A stretch of 17,925 nucleotides of DNA from GCA-2862585 sp965661345 (GTDB lineage: Bacteria > Bacteroidota > Bacteroidia > Flavobacteriales > UBA7312): assembly GCA_965661345.1 (NCBI GenBank), contig CBFIDK010000018.1, positions 1 to 17,925 of the forward strand, written 5' to 3'. The translations under genes were made by a program, and so were the position numbers. Numbering within the stretch: the first letter of the stretch is position 1; each line of letters opens with the position of its first letter. Under the pieces are notes generated by a model. That model had not been told where the DNA came from and did not search any database. It saw only the letters and a program-made list of their open reading frames with translations. Below are positions 1 to 6,698 of the stretch, piece after piece.

Positions 1-13
1 ATAAACTCCTATC

Positions 14-1438
14 ATGAAACAGCAAACGTTTATTAGTGCATTGACCCCTATCGTATTTCTTATTGGGCTTTTGTCACTTAACGTCTTTTTATATGGTGAT
101 AATGCTTTAGGCGGGGCAAATCAATTAGCACTTTTATTAGCGGCATCTTTGGCTGCCATTATTGGAACCAGAAAAGGTTTCAAATGGAAAGATATTCTTA
201 ATGGCGTTAGCAAAAGTATATCTTCAACAACTCCAGCGATTATAATTCTTCTTCTAATCGGATCCTTGGCAGGAACTTGGCTTATTAGCGGTATCGTACC
301 AACAATGATTTACTACGGTTTACAAATTATAAGTCCTAAGATATTTTTAGTTGCAGCGTGTATAATTTGTGCTATTGTGTCCCTTGCTTCAGGAAGTTCA
401 TGGTCGACCATTGCTACGGTTGGAATTGCCCTTTTAGGAATTGGAAATGCTTTGAATATTTCAGAAGGTCTTGTTGCTGGAGCAATTATTTCAGGCGCTT
501 ATTTTGGAGACAAAATGTCTCCTCTTTCCGACACTACAAACCTAGCTCCTGCAATGGCAGGGACAGACTTATTTACGCACATTCGTTATATGATGTATAC
601 TACTATACCAACATTCATCATTACGCTTATTATCTTTTTAATAGTTGGTCTTTCGTTTGAGAACAATCAAAATATTGAAAGTGTAAACAACCTGCTTTCA
701 GCCATAGAAAACCGATTCGTAATAAGCCCTTGGCTCTTCCTAGTTCCAGTTGGAGTTCTGGTGTTAATAATAAAGAAAGTCCCCGCTTTACCTGCATTAT
801 TAGCAGGCACATTATTAGGCGGTATTTTTGCTATAATTTTTCAGCCACATTTAATTGTTGAACTATCAGGTGTAGAGGATAACTTTATAAAATCAAGTTA
901 CATTACTGTAATTAATGCAATGGGTGGTGAAATATCAATCCAAACCTCAAATGCTGTTATAGATGACTTATTATCAACTGGAGGGATGTATGGCATGCTA
1001 AATACAATATGGTTAATTATTTGCGCAATGTGTTTTGGAGGTGTAATGGAATCTACTGGTAAACTTAAAAAAATAAGTAGCTCAATTATTCAATATGCAG
1101 AAAACACAGGCTCTGTAATTGCAACTACAGCTTGTACCTGTATATTTTTTAACCTAACCGCCAGCGATCAATACTTGAGTATAGTAGTACCGGGAAGGAT
1201 GTACGCCGACACCTTTAAGGAAAAAGGTCTAGCACCTGAAAACTTAAGTAGAACTTTAGAAGATAGTGGAACTGTTACTTCTGTGCTTATTCCATGGAAC
1301 ACTTGTGGCGCTACACAATCAGCAATTTTAGGTGTAGCTACACTAAGTTATTTACCATACTGTTTCTTTAATATAATTAGCCCTATTATGACAGTTACCT
1401 ATGCTTACTTAGGACTAAAAATTAAACGACTAAAATGA
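14..1438 (+). CDS. nhaC: NhaC-family Na+/H+ antiporter
   Basis: Inner-membrane secondary transporter predicted to exchange Na+ for H+ in pH and sodium homeostasis. The 474-residue protein is hydrophobic throughout, with roughly 11-12 membrane segments, the usual NhaC size. The family's signature lies at residues 165-174 (GDKMSPLSDT), followed by NLAPAMAGTD. A second conserved half-site is visible near residues 380-440 (TASDQY, then LEDSGTVTSVLIPWNTCGA). The start is secure because an in-frame TAA lies at 2-4 and the first ATG is at 14. No promoter can be judged because only 13 bases precede it. Its stop overlaps the next gene's start as ATGA, suggesting translational coupling to a glycosyltransferase, an unexpected partner for an antiporter. 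NhaC homologues can also carry other substrates (for example malate/lactate exchange), so the ion specificity is inferred from family. Confidence 0.9.
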   Translation: MKQQTFISALTPIVFLIGLLSLNVFLYGDNALGGANQLALLLAASLAAIIGTRKGFKWKDILNGVSKSISSTTPAIIILLLIGSLAGTWLISGIVPTMIYYGLQIISPKIFLVAACIICAIVSLASGSSWSTIATVGIALLGIGNALNISEGLVAGAIISGAYFGDKMSPLSDTTNLAPAMAGTDLFTHIRYMMYTTIPTFIITLIIFLIVGLSFENNQNIESVNNLLSAIENRFVISPWLFLVPVGVLVLIIKKVPALPALLAGTLLGGIFAIIFQPHLIVELSGVEDNFIKSSYITVINAMGGEISIQTSNAVIDDLLSTGGMYGMLNTIWLIICAMCFGGVMESTGKLKKISSSIIQYAENTGSVIATTACTCIFFNLTASDQYLSIVVPGRMYADTFKEKGLAPENLSRTLEDSGTVTSVLIPWNTCGATQSAILGVATLSYLPYCFFNIISPIMTVTYAYLGLKIKRLK

Positions 1439-2565
1439 AATTAGCGCTTATTGGAACAACCTTTCCTTTCAGAGGTGGCATAGCGGCTTTCAACGAACGC
1501 TTGGCCAAAGAATTAATGCATCAAGGTCACGAAGTTTCTATTTATACGTTTACCGTTCAATACCCTAACTTTCTATTTCCTGGTAAAACACAATTTTCGA
1601 CCGATGAGCCTCCAAAAGGTTTACACATAGATAGATGTATTAACTCTATTAACCCATTCAATTGGGTGACGGTTGGTAATCGCATTAAAAAGGAAAAATT
1701 TGATGTTGTTTTTATTCCATTTTGGCTACCTCTTATGGGGCTTTCTCTGGGGTCATTAGCAAAAATTATAAAGAAAAATAAACATTCAAAAATTCTGTCC
1801 ATTGTCCACAATATTATCCCACACGAATCAAGGTTTGGTGACAAATGGCTGACAAATTATTTTACAAATCAAGTTGATGGCTTTTTGGCAATGACTCAAA
1901 ATGTGTTAAACGATTTAAAGACCTTCAACTCCAGCAAACCTAAAGTGCTTTCTCCACATCCTATTTATGACAATTTTGGAGATCTTATTGAAAGAGAAAA
2001 AGCCTTAACATATTTAAAGCTCGATACTTCATTTAACTATATGCTATTTTTTGGTCTAATAAGAGACTATAAAGGGCTTGACTTAGTATTGAAAGCATTA
2101 TCCGAGGTTGAGGATAAAAAAATAAAACTCATCATTGCAGGAGAATATTATTCTGATAAAACACCATACCAAAACCTAATCAAAGAACTGGAATTGGAAG
2201 ATAGAATAATAGAGGTTGACAAATTTATTCCTGATTCGGAAGTAAACTATTATTTTAGTGCTTGCGATGTAGTCGTTCAGCCTTACAAATCAGCAACTCA
2301 AAGTGGCGTAACACAAATAGCATACCATTTTAATAAGCCTATGATTGTAACAGATGTAGGAGGGCTTAAAGAGATGTGTCCCGACGGAAAAGTAGGATAT
2401 GTTGTTTCACCAGAACCTAAGGAAATAAAAAATGCTATTTTGAAGTTCTATGAATCAACAGACAAAGAGGGTATGAAAGAAAGCATTAAGGAAGAAAAGA
2501 AAAAATACAGCTGGTCGAAATTCACTAATGTACTTTTTTCATTGGTCGATAAAGTCAATAAATAA
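1435..2565 (+). CDS. GT4-family glycosyltransferase (GT-B fold)
   Basis: Retaining glycosyltransferase of 376 residues, predicted to be cytoplasmic or membrane-peripheral and to add a sugar to a surface glycan. The N-terminal acceptor domain opens with the glycine-rich loop typical of GT-B enzymes (residues 11-26, PFRGGIAAFNERLAKE). The donor domain starts near 203 (LFFGLIRDYKGLD). The nucleotide-sugar site is near 283-312 (PYKSATQSGVTQIA, then KPMIVTDVGGLKE). In this subgroup the usual EX7E pair is not present in canonical form: Ser/Gln residues occupy the region of the first Glu. The gene overlaps the antiporter gene by 4 bp and stops 2 bp before gmhA, so it belongs to one transcription unit. 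Donor and acceptor cannot be read from the sequence. The neighbouring heptose-pathway genes make a heptosyl or other LPS/exopolysaccharide transferase possible, but this is inference. Confidence 0.85.
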   Translation: MKLALIGTTFPFRGGIAAFNERLAKELMHQGHEVSIYTFTVQYPNFLFPGKTQFSTDEPPKGLHIDRCINSINPFNWVTVGNRIKKEKFDVVFIPFWLPLMGLSLGSLAKIIKKNKHSKILSIVHNIIPHESRFGDKWLTNYFTNQVDGFLAMTQNVLNDLKTFNSSKPKVLSPHPIYDNFGDLIEREKALTYLKLDTSFNYMLFFGLIRDYKGLDLVLKALSEVEDKKIKLIIAGEYYSDKTPYQNLIKELELEDRIIEVDKFIPDSEVNYYFSACDVVVQPYKSATQSGVTQIAYHFNKPMIVTDVGGLKEMCPDGKVGYVVSPEPKEIKNAILKFYESTDKEGMKESIKEEKKKYSWSKFTNVLFSLVDKVNK

Positions 2566-2567
2566 TT

Positions 2568-3155
2568 ATGAAAAATAGAGAAATAATAAGCAATAATATT
2601 TCTAATTCTATAAAAGTAAAGAATGAAATTCTAAACGATGAATCTCTGATTAATCAAATATTAGATGTCGCCGAAACTATTCAAAATTCATTTGAGAACA
2701 ATTGTAAACTTTTACTTTGTGGAAATGGCGGAAGTGCTGCCGACGCTCAACATTTAGCGGCTGAATTTTCTGGAAGATATTACATGGACAGAGATCCTTT
2801 ACATGCCGAAGCTTTACATACTGACACTTCCTTTATGACAGCCGTAGCAAACGACTACTCCTACAATGATGTTTACTCTAGACTAATTAGAGGGATTGGA
2901 AAAAAAGGCGATACCCTGATAGGTCTATCAACTTCTGGGAATTCAACAAACATTGTCAATGCACTCAAAGAGGCTAAAGAATTAGGTATAAAGACCATTG
3001 GATTTACTGGCAAAAATGGCGGAGAAATAAATCAACATTGTGATATCATTATAAAGGTTCCATCAACAGATACACCAAGAATTCAAGAAGCTCACTTACT
3101 CATTGGTCATGCTATTTGTGAATTGGTTGAAAAGAACTTATTCTCAAAACCCTAA
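2568..3155 (+). CDS. gmhA: D-sedoheptulose-7-phosphate isomerase (SIS domain)
   Basis: Predicted to convert sedoheptulose 7-phosphate to D-glycero-D-manno-heptose 7-phosphate, the first step towards ADP- or GDP-heptose for LPS or S-layer glycans, in the cytoplasm. The 195-residue length matches GmhA. The SIS phosphate-binding loop is CGNGGSAADAQHLAAEF (residues 51-67), and a second sugar-phosphate site is STSGNS. The zinc and catalytic residues known from E. coli GmhA (His61, Glu65, Gln172, His180) appear here, shifted by one, as His62, Glu66, Gln173 and His181, so the enzyme looks intact. It starts 2 bp after the glycosyltransferase stop and is followed after 1 bp by a HAD phosphatase, the enzyme type needed later in the same pathway. 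The heptose kinase and nucleotidyltransferase are not in this window. DiaA-like SIS proteins are the main alternative, but the full metal set favours GmhA. Confidence 0.9.
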   Translation: MKNREIISNNISNSIKVKNEILNDESLINQILDVAETIQNSFENNCKLLLCGNGGSAADAQHLAAEFSGRYYMDRDPLHAEALHTDTSFMTAVANDYSYNDVYSRLIRGIGKKGDTLIGLSTSGNSTNIVNALKEAKELGIKTIGFTGKNGGEINQHCDIIIKVPSTDTPRIQEAHLLIGHAICELVEKNLFSKP

Positions 3156-3156
3156 C

Positions 3157-3699
3157 ATGACAGATCTTTTATCAAAAATAGATAATAGCTGGACTTTATT
3201 TCTAGATAGAGACGGCGTTATCAATAAAAAGTTAGATGGCGATTATGTCAAAACAGTGGATGAATTTGAATTTTTAAAAAATTCTTTAGAGTCAATAATT
3301 GGATTCTCTAAGTATTTCCATAAAATTATTATTGTTACCAATCAACAAGGAATTGGTAAAAAATTAATGACAGAAGATAGTTTAACAATAGTCCACGATC
3401 ATTTAAAAAATGAAATTGAAAAAAATGGCGGAAGAATTGATGCTATTTATCATGCTCCTAAACTTGCCTCAGAAAACTCTATAATGAGAAAGCCAAATAC
3501 GGGAATGGCTATAGCGGCGCAAAAAGAATTTCCATCCATAGATTTCACTAAAAGTATAATGATTGGTGATTCAATAAGTGATATGGAGTTTGCTGAAAAC
3601 GCTGGTATGAATAGTGTTTTTATTGGAACAAATAACAACTATTTCTGTATCAAATCTTTGTTTGATTTCTACCTAAAACTTCAAAAATCGAAGTTATAA
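3157..3699 (+). CDS. GmhB-like HAD-IIIA phosphatase lacking zinc cysteines
   Basis: HAD-superfamily phosphatase of 180 residues, resembling heptose-bisphosphate phosphatase (GmhB) and histidinol-phosphatase. Motif I is FLDRDGVIN with nucleophile Asp17 and acid/base Asp19. Motif II Thr61 sits in VTNQQGIG, motif III is Arg111-Lys112 in RKPNTGM, and motif IV is MIGDSISDMEFA with Asp138 and Asp142. The catalytic set is therefore complete. The GmhB zinc loop, normally four Cys/His ligands just before RKP, is shortened here and reads YHAPKLASENSIM, with no cysteine. I chose the ATG at 3157, 1 bp after the gmhA stop. An upstream ATG at 3103 would add 18 residues that overlap gmhA and lie before the conserved core. 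Adjacency to gmhA suggests removal of a phosphate from a heptose bisphosphate, but the substrate is inferred. The last 6 bp overlap the convergent GT2 gene. Confidence 0.82.
   Translation: MTDLLSKIDNSWTLFLDRDGVINKKLDGDYVKTVDEFEFLKNSLESIIGFSKYFHKIIIVTNQQGIGKKLMTEDSLTIVHDHLKNEIEKNGGRIDAIYHAPKLASENSIMRKPNTGMAIAAQKEFPSIDFTKSIMIGDSISDMEFAENAGMNSVFIGTNNNYFCIKSLFDFYLKLQKSKL
3677..3695. terminator. Possible hairpin at convergent gene ends
   Basis: AACTTC at 3677-3682 pairs with GAAGTT at 3690-3695 around a 7-nt loop. It lies exactly where the HAD gene (plus) and GT2 gene (minus) meet tail to tail. The stem is short and there is no T-run after it on either strand, so a role as a bidirectional terminator is only a suggestion. 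Confidence 0.25.
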
Positions 3700-4641
3700 T
3701 TCTTCTTCAATATGGTATTGATTTCTATCGTGAGCGTTTCTAGATATCATTTCACCAATAAAACCTGCTAGGAACAGCTGAAGACCCATTAGCATTGAGG
3801 TTAAGGCTATGTAGAACCCACTTTTATCTGCGATGTTTGTAGCACTTACATCTGAATACATATAATACAGCTTCTCCCCACCAATGTATAAGAATAGAAT
3901 AAAACCTAAAATAAACATCAATGTTCCAAGAACACCGAAAAAATGCATTGGTTTTTTTCCAAATCTGGAAACGAAAGTAACGGTCATTAAATCAAGAAAG
4001 CCATTAATGAAACGTTCTATACCAAATTTTGTAACACCGTATTTTCTTGATTGATGCTCAACAACCTTCTCTGCAATTTTCGGAAAACCTGCTCTTTTGG
4101 CTAAAATGGGAATATACCTATGCATCTCACCATAGACTTCAATATTCTTAACGACGGCTTTTTTGTACGATTTTAAACCACAGTTAAAATCATGCAAATA
4201 AATACCTGACGCTTTACGTGCTGCCCAATTGTATAATTTCGTTGGTACTGTTTTGGTAATAGGATCAAAACGTTTTTTCTTCCATCCAGAGACTAAGTCA
4301 TTCCCCCCTTCAACAATCATGCTGTACAATTCAGGAATTTCCTCAGGGCTATCTTGTAAATCAGCATCCATTGTGATAACTACATCGCCTTCTACCCTTT
4401 CAAATGCAATATTGAGCGCAGCAGATTTACCGTAATTTCTTCTAAACTTAACCCCTTTTATTGATGAGTTTTCCTGATTTAATTTTTGAATAACATCCCA
4501 AGAATTATCGGTACTTCCATCGTCAATAATTATCACTTCATATGAATAGCTATTCGTAGTCATTACCTTATCTATCCAAGAACACAGTTCTGGAAGAGAT
4601 TCGGATTCATTATAGGATGGAACTACTACAGAAATATTCAT
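3694..4641 (-). CDS. GT2 polyprenyl-phosphate glycosyltransferase (DPM1/GtrB-like)
   Basis: Predicted to transfer a sugar from a nucleotide donor to a membrane polyprenyl phosphate at the cytoplasmic face, supplying lipid-linked sugars for envelope glycan or lipid modification. The 315-residue protein begins with a GT-A domain: SVVVPSYNES near 4-13, IIDDGSTDNSW with Asp40-Asp41, and the metal-binding DAD at 92-94 followed by LQDSPEEIPEL. Two C-terminal membrane helices are visible (about 234-254 and 276-299), as in GtrB and dolichol-phosphate mannose synthase-like bacterial enzymes. Its start directly abuts the stop of the upstream DUF4199 gene with no gap, so the two are surely co-transcribed. 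The 3' end overlaps the HAD gene on the other strand by 6 bp (TTATAA provides both stops). The sugar is unknown. Confidence 0.9.
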   Translation of the reverse strand: MNISVVVPSYNESESLPELCSWIDKVMTTNSYSYEVIIIDDGSTDNSWDVIQKLNQENSSIKGVKFRRNYGKSAALNIAFERVEGDVVITMDADLQDSPEEIPELYSMIVEGGNDLVSGWKKKRFDPITKTVPTKLYNWAARKASGIYLHDFNCGLKSYKKAVVKNIEVYGEMHRYIPILAKRAGFPKIAEKVVEHQSRKYGVTKFGIERFINGFLDLMTVTFVSRFGKKPMHFFGVLGTLMFILGFILFLYIGGEKLYYMYSDVSATNIADKSGFYIALTSMLMGLQLFLAGFIGEMISRNAHDRNQYHIEEEL

Positions 4642-5175
4642 TTATTCAGAAATTTCAATGGGTTTGTCTTTTTTCACAAAAGCTGCTATTATTAACGAAA
4701 AAACAATGTGGAAAAAGATACTGTAAAAGTATGCAGAAGCCAAATTAGAAATGGAAAAAATATCTTCTTGTTCTGTTTGTTCAATTAGGGTTTCCATAAT
4801 TCCAAACATTGGGTTTGACTCAGGCAATTCTTCCAACTGCATTACCATTTTTTCAATGGTTGCGTCTTTGAGCAGAACCGCAAAGTCTGGATCAATAAAA
4901 TTGAATAAAAGAATCGTGAAAAAAGTGCTTATAAATGCACCAGCAACTATGCTTCCAATTGTTACGGTAAAGGTTTCCTTAAAAGAAATATAGCCGCCAA
5001 CCATCTTTTTGTAGCTTAAAACCAAATAGAACAGCAAACAATAAGGGATAATCGGTTTAATTATAGACCAACTTTCATTGAGGTGAAAATCAACTCCCAT
5101 AACGTAAGCAAAAACCGTGAGAATGATATAAAGTGCACCTATTTTAAGTCCACTGCTAAGGATGTAATCTTTCAT
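4642..5175 (-). CDS. DUF4199-family four-helix membrane protein
   Basis: Small inner-membrane protein of 177 residues and unknown function, recognised as DUF4199-like from its pattern of four membrane helices (about residues 9-27, 36-54, 68-94 and 143-167) and the C-terminal run ASAYFYSIFFHIVFSLIIAA followed by a short basic/acidic tail. A longer soluble or amphipathic stretch (about 96-140, rich in Glu and Met) lies between helices three and four. It is immediately upstream of a polyprenyl-phosphate glycosyltransferase with no intergenic base, a pairing I recall as common in Flavobacteriia. A partner role for the transferase (flippase-like, scaffold or regulatory) is therefore reasonable but unproven. 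A possible -7 box lies at 5199-5206 on the minus strand. Confidence 0.8.
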   Translation of the reverse strand: MKDYILSSGLKIGALYIILTVFAYVMGVDFHLNESWSIIKPIIPYCLLFYLVLSYKKMVGGYISFKETFTVTIGSIVAGAFISTFFTILLFNFIDPDFAVLLKDATIEKMVMQLEELPESNPMFGIMETLIEQTEQEDIFSISNLASAYFYSIFFHIVFSLIIAAFVKKDKPIEISE

Positions 5176-5198
5176 ATCAATATTTTAAGAAATCTAGA

Positions 5199-5206
5199 CA
5201 AAGATA
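5199..5206 (-). promoter_or_regulatory. Candidate -7 box for DUF4199-GT2 operon
   Basis: Read on the minus strand this is TATCTTTG, matching the Bacteroidota -7 consensus TAnnTTTG. It would give a transcript start about 15-20 nt upstream of the ATG at 5175. No TTTG is found at the expected -33 distance, so support is partial. Confidence 0.4.
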
Positions 5207-5265
5207 GTCAAATTTTTGAGCTGCTTTTTTTAAAATAAAGTAATGGTAAAACATTGCAATTAACA

Positions 5266-5273
5266 TATATTTG
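5266..5273 (+). promoter_or_regulatory. -7 promoter box of the SRP RNA gene
   Basis: TATATTTG matches the Bacteroidota -7 consensus TAnnTTTG exactly and ends 4 nt before the first base of the SRP RNA closing helix at 5278, the expected distance to a transcript start. The -33 region around 5242-5246 has only a weak match (AATGG). Position relative to an RNA whose 5' end can be inferred from structure makes this one of the better supported promoters in the window. Confidence 0.65.
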
Positions 5274-5277
5274 CAGT

Positions 5278-5373
5278 GGGCAAGTCTTACACAACCAGCT
5301 CCTGCTGAACTCCCCCAGGACCGGAAGGTAGCAAGGGTAGGTGGTTGAGCGGTGTGATGTAAGTAGCTTGCCC
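5278..5373 (+). ncRNA. ffs: Signal recognition particle RNA, small bacterial (4.5S) type
   Basis: RNA component of the SRP, which binds Ffh and targets nascent membrane and secreted proteins to FtsY and the translocon. The conserved apical domain is at 5317-5336: GGACCGGAAGGTAGCAAGGG, with the GGAA tetraloop at 5323-5326 and the asymmetric Ffh-binding loop. The arms pair as a long hairpin: GGGCAAG (5278-5284) with CTTGCCC (5367-5373), CTTACA (5286-5291) with TGTAAG (5358-5363), and CAACCA (5292-5297) with TGGTTG (5342-5347). Length is about 96 nt with no Alu domain, as usual for Gram-negative bacteria. The 5' end is placed by the closing helix and by the -7 box just upstream. The 3' end is followed by ATTTTTT. 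This stretch should not be annotated as protein coding. Confidence 0.95.
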
Positions 5374-5380
5374 ATTTTTT
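5367..5380 (+). terminator. SRP RNA 3' end with T-run
   Basis: The final strand of the closing helix (CTTGCCC, 5367-5373) is followed by A and six T residues (5375-5380). The SRP hairpin itself plus the T-run would act as an intrinsic terminator, separating ffs from the transaldolase gene that starts 36 bp further on. Confidence 0.55.
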
Positions 5381-5415
5381 ATTACCTTTACCTTGTAACA
5401 TTACTTTTCTTTGAA

Positions 5416-6072
5416 ATGAAATTCTTTATTGATACGGCAAACCTTAATGAAATTAAATCAGCGCAAGAGCTTGGTATTCTTAATGGCGTAACTACGAATC
5501 CGAGCCTTATAGCAAAAGAAGGTATTAATGGCAAAGACAATATTCTAAGACATTATAAAAACATATGTGATATTGTTGATGGTGATGTAAGCGCTGAAGT
5601 TATCGCTACTGACTTTGAAGGCATGATCAGAGAAGGGCAAGAATTGGCGATGCTTGATTCACAAATTGTTATAAAAATTCCAATGATTGAAGAAGGAATA
5701 AAAGCTATTCGGTACTTTTCAGATAAAGGTATAAAAACCAACTGTACGCTTGTATTTTCTGTTGGTCAAGCCTTAATCGCTGCGCAAGCTGGCGCAAGTT
5801 ATGTCTCTCCTTTTATTGGTAGATTAGAGGATAGTGGTGAAGATGGAATACAGATTGTTTCTAACATTGTAGAGATGTATAAAACACAACGGTACGAAAC
5901 TCAAGTCTTAGCGGCTTCTATCCGAAATAAAAAACACATTGAAGATTGTGCATTAATTGGAGTAGACGTTATAACGGCACCCTTAAGCGCCATAAAAGAT
6001 TTAATTCCTCACCCATTAACAGAGACTGGTTTGAAGAAATTTCTTGCTGACCATTCCGCTAATAATTCATAA
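5416..6072 (+). CDS. tal: Transaldolase, small TalC/FSA-type
   Basis: Predicted to transfer dihydroxyacetone units between sugar phosphates in the non-oxidative pentose phosphate pathway, in the cytoplasm. The 218-residue protein is a single TIM-barrel domain of the small transaldolase family. It opens MKFFIDTANLNEI and has GVTTNPSLIAKEG (24-36) and the Schiff-base Lys87 in VIKIPM. Glu61 (AEVIATDFEGM) and Phe133 (SPFIGRLED) occupy the positions that in E. coli fructose-6-phosphate aldolase are Gln59 and Tyr131. This combination points to true transaldolase rather than aldolase activity. I chose the ATG at 5416 because the conserved N-terminus begins there; a possible GTG at 5341 lies inside the SRP RNA. 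The stop overlaps the next start by one base (TAATG). Sedoheptulose 7-phosphate, a substrate of this enzyme, is also the substrate of GmhA upstream. Confidence 0.92.
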   Translation: MKFFIDTANLNEIKSAQELGILNGVTTNPSLIAKEGINGKDNILRHYKNICDIVDGDVSAEVIATDFEGMIREGQELAMLDSQIVIKIPMIEEGIKAIRYFSDKGIKTNCTLVFSVGQALIAAQAGASYVSPFIGRLEDSGEDGIQIVSNIVEMYKTQRYETQVLAASIRNKKHIEDCALIGVDVITAPLSAIKDLIPHPLTETGLKKFLADHSANNS

Positions 6073-6692
6073 TGCTCATACCTATTCATCCTGATAACCC
6101 AAACCCCAGGGGAATTGCTCAAGTCGTTGAATGCCTTAAAGATGGAGGAGTAATAATTTACCCTACCGACACGGTGTACGGGATTGGCTGCGATATTTTC
6201 CAACAAAAAGCGGTAGAGCAAATTGCGAAAATCAAAAATATAGATTTAAAGAAACAAAACTTCTCCTTTATTTGCTCTAGCTTGAGTCAATTATCTGATT
6301 TTAGTTTACCAATTAACAGAAACATTTATAAAGGCATGAAAAGAGCTTTACCGGGTCCTTTCACTTTTATTTTAAAAGCAAATAGTAGTGTTCCTAAACT
6401 TTTCAAGTCCAAGAAAAAAACTGTAGGAATTCGAATACCTAATCACAGCATCCCTCAACTACTTGTTGAAGAGATTGGAAATCCAATCTTAACCAGTTCT
6501 GTTCACGATGTCGATACTATTATAGAATACAGCACTGATCCAGAACTAATTTACGAACGATACAAAAACAAAGTTGATATTGTTATCGATGGCGGAATAG
6601 GTTCTTTAATTCCTTCTACTGTAATAGATTGCTCAAAAGGAGACATGGAGTTGGTTCGACAAGGCTTAGGTAAAATGGAGGATTTATTTTAA
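6072..6692 (+). CDS. YrdC/Sua5-domain protein, YciO-like (putative threonylcarbamoyl-AMP synthase)
   Basis: YrdC-fold protein of 206 residues. TsaC/Sua5 members make threonylcarbamoyl-AMP for the t6A tRNA modification. Conserved parts are GGVIIYPTDTVYGIG (25-39), PGPFTFILKA (94-103) and KKTVGIRIPN (115-124), ending in STVIDCS and VRQGLG. Several features resemble E. coli YciO more than TsaC: the opening IHPDNPNPR, KQNFSFICSSLSQLSDFS where TsaC has a GRP..NPL loop, and TSSVHD (141-146) where TsaC has a STSANLSG-type SxN motif. E. coli YciO is reported not to replace TsaC efficiently, so the activity is uncertain unless this is the only YrdC protein in the genome. It overlaps the transaldolase stop by 1 bp and ends 9 bp inside the convergent coaE. 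It is complete, with no C-terminal Sua5 domain. Confidence 0.82.
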   Translation: MLIPIHPDNPNPRGIAQVVECLKDGGVIIYPTDTVYGIGCDIFQQKAVEQIAKIKNIDLKKQNFSFICSSLSQLSDFSLPINRNIYKGMKRALPGPFTFILKANSSVPKLFKSKKKTVGIRIPNHSIPQLLVEEIGNPILTSSVHDVDTIIEYSTDPELIYERYKNKVDIVIDGGIGSLIPSTVIDCSKGDMELVRQGLGKMEDLF

Positions 6693-6698
6693 TAAATC
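6681..6698. repeat. Inverted repeat at convergent YrdC/coaE ends
   Basis: GATTTATT (6681-6688) and AATAAATC (6691-6698) form a perfect 8-bp inverted repeat spanning both stop codons of the overlapping convergent genes. The stem is almost entirely A-T with a tiny loop and no clear T-run after it. It could help end transcription from both sides, or just reflect overlapping coding constraints. Confidence 0.3.

Noticed and set aside
358..660. Second open frame inside nhaC rich in Tyr, Cys and Phe
   Set aside because: It is a frame shadow of membrane-helix codons with no similarity to known proteins.
3103..3156. Upstream ATG for the HAD phosphatase
   Set aside because: It overlaps gmhA by 53 bp and adds residues outside the conserved domain; the ATG at 3157 follows the gmhA stop by 1 bp.
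5177..5401. Minus-strand open frame of 74 codons across the SRP RNA
   Set aside because: It lies antisense to a structured RNA gene and shows no family resemblance.
5341..5415. GTG-started N-terminal extension of the transaldolase
   Set aside because: It would be coded from inside the SRP RNA, and the family's conserved N-terminus begins at the ATG at 5416.
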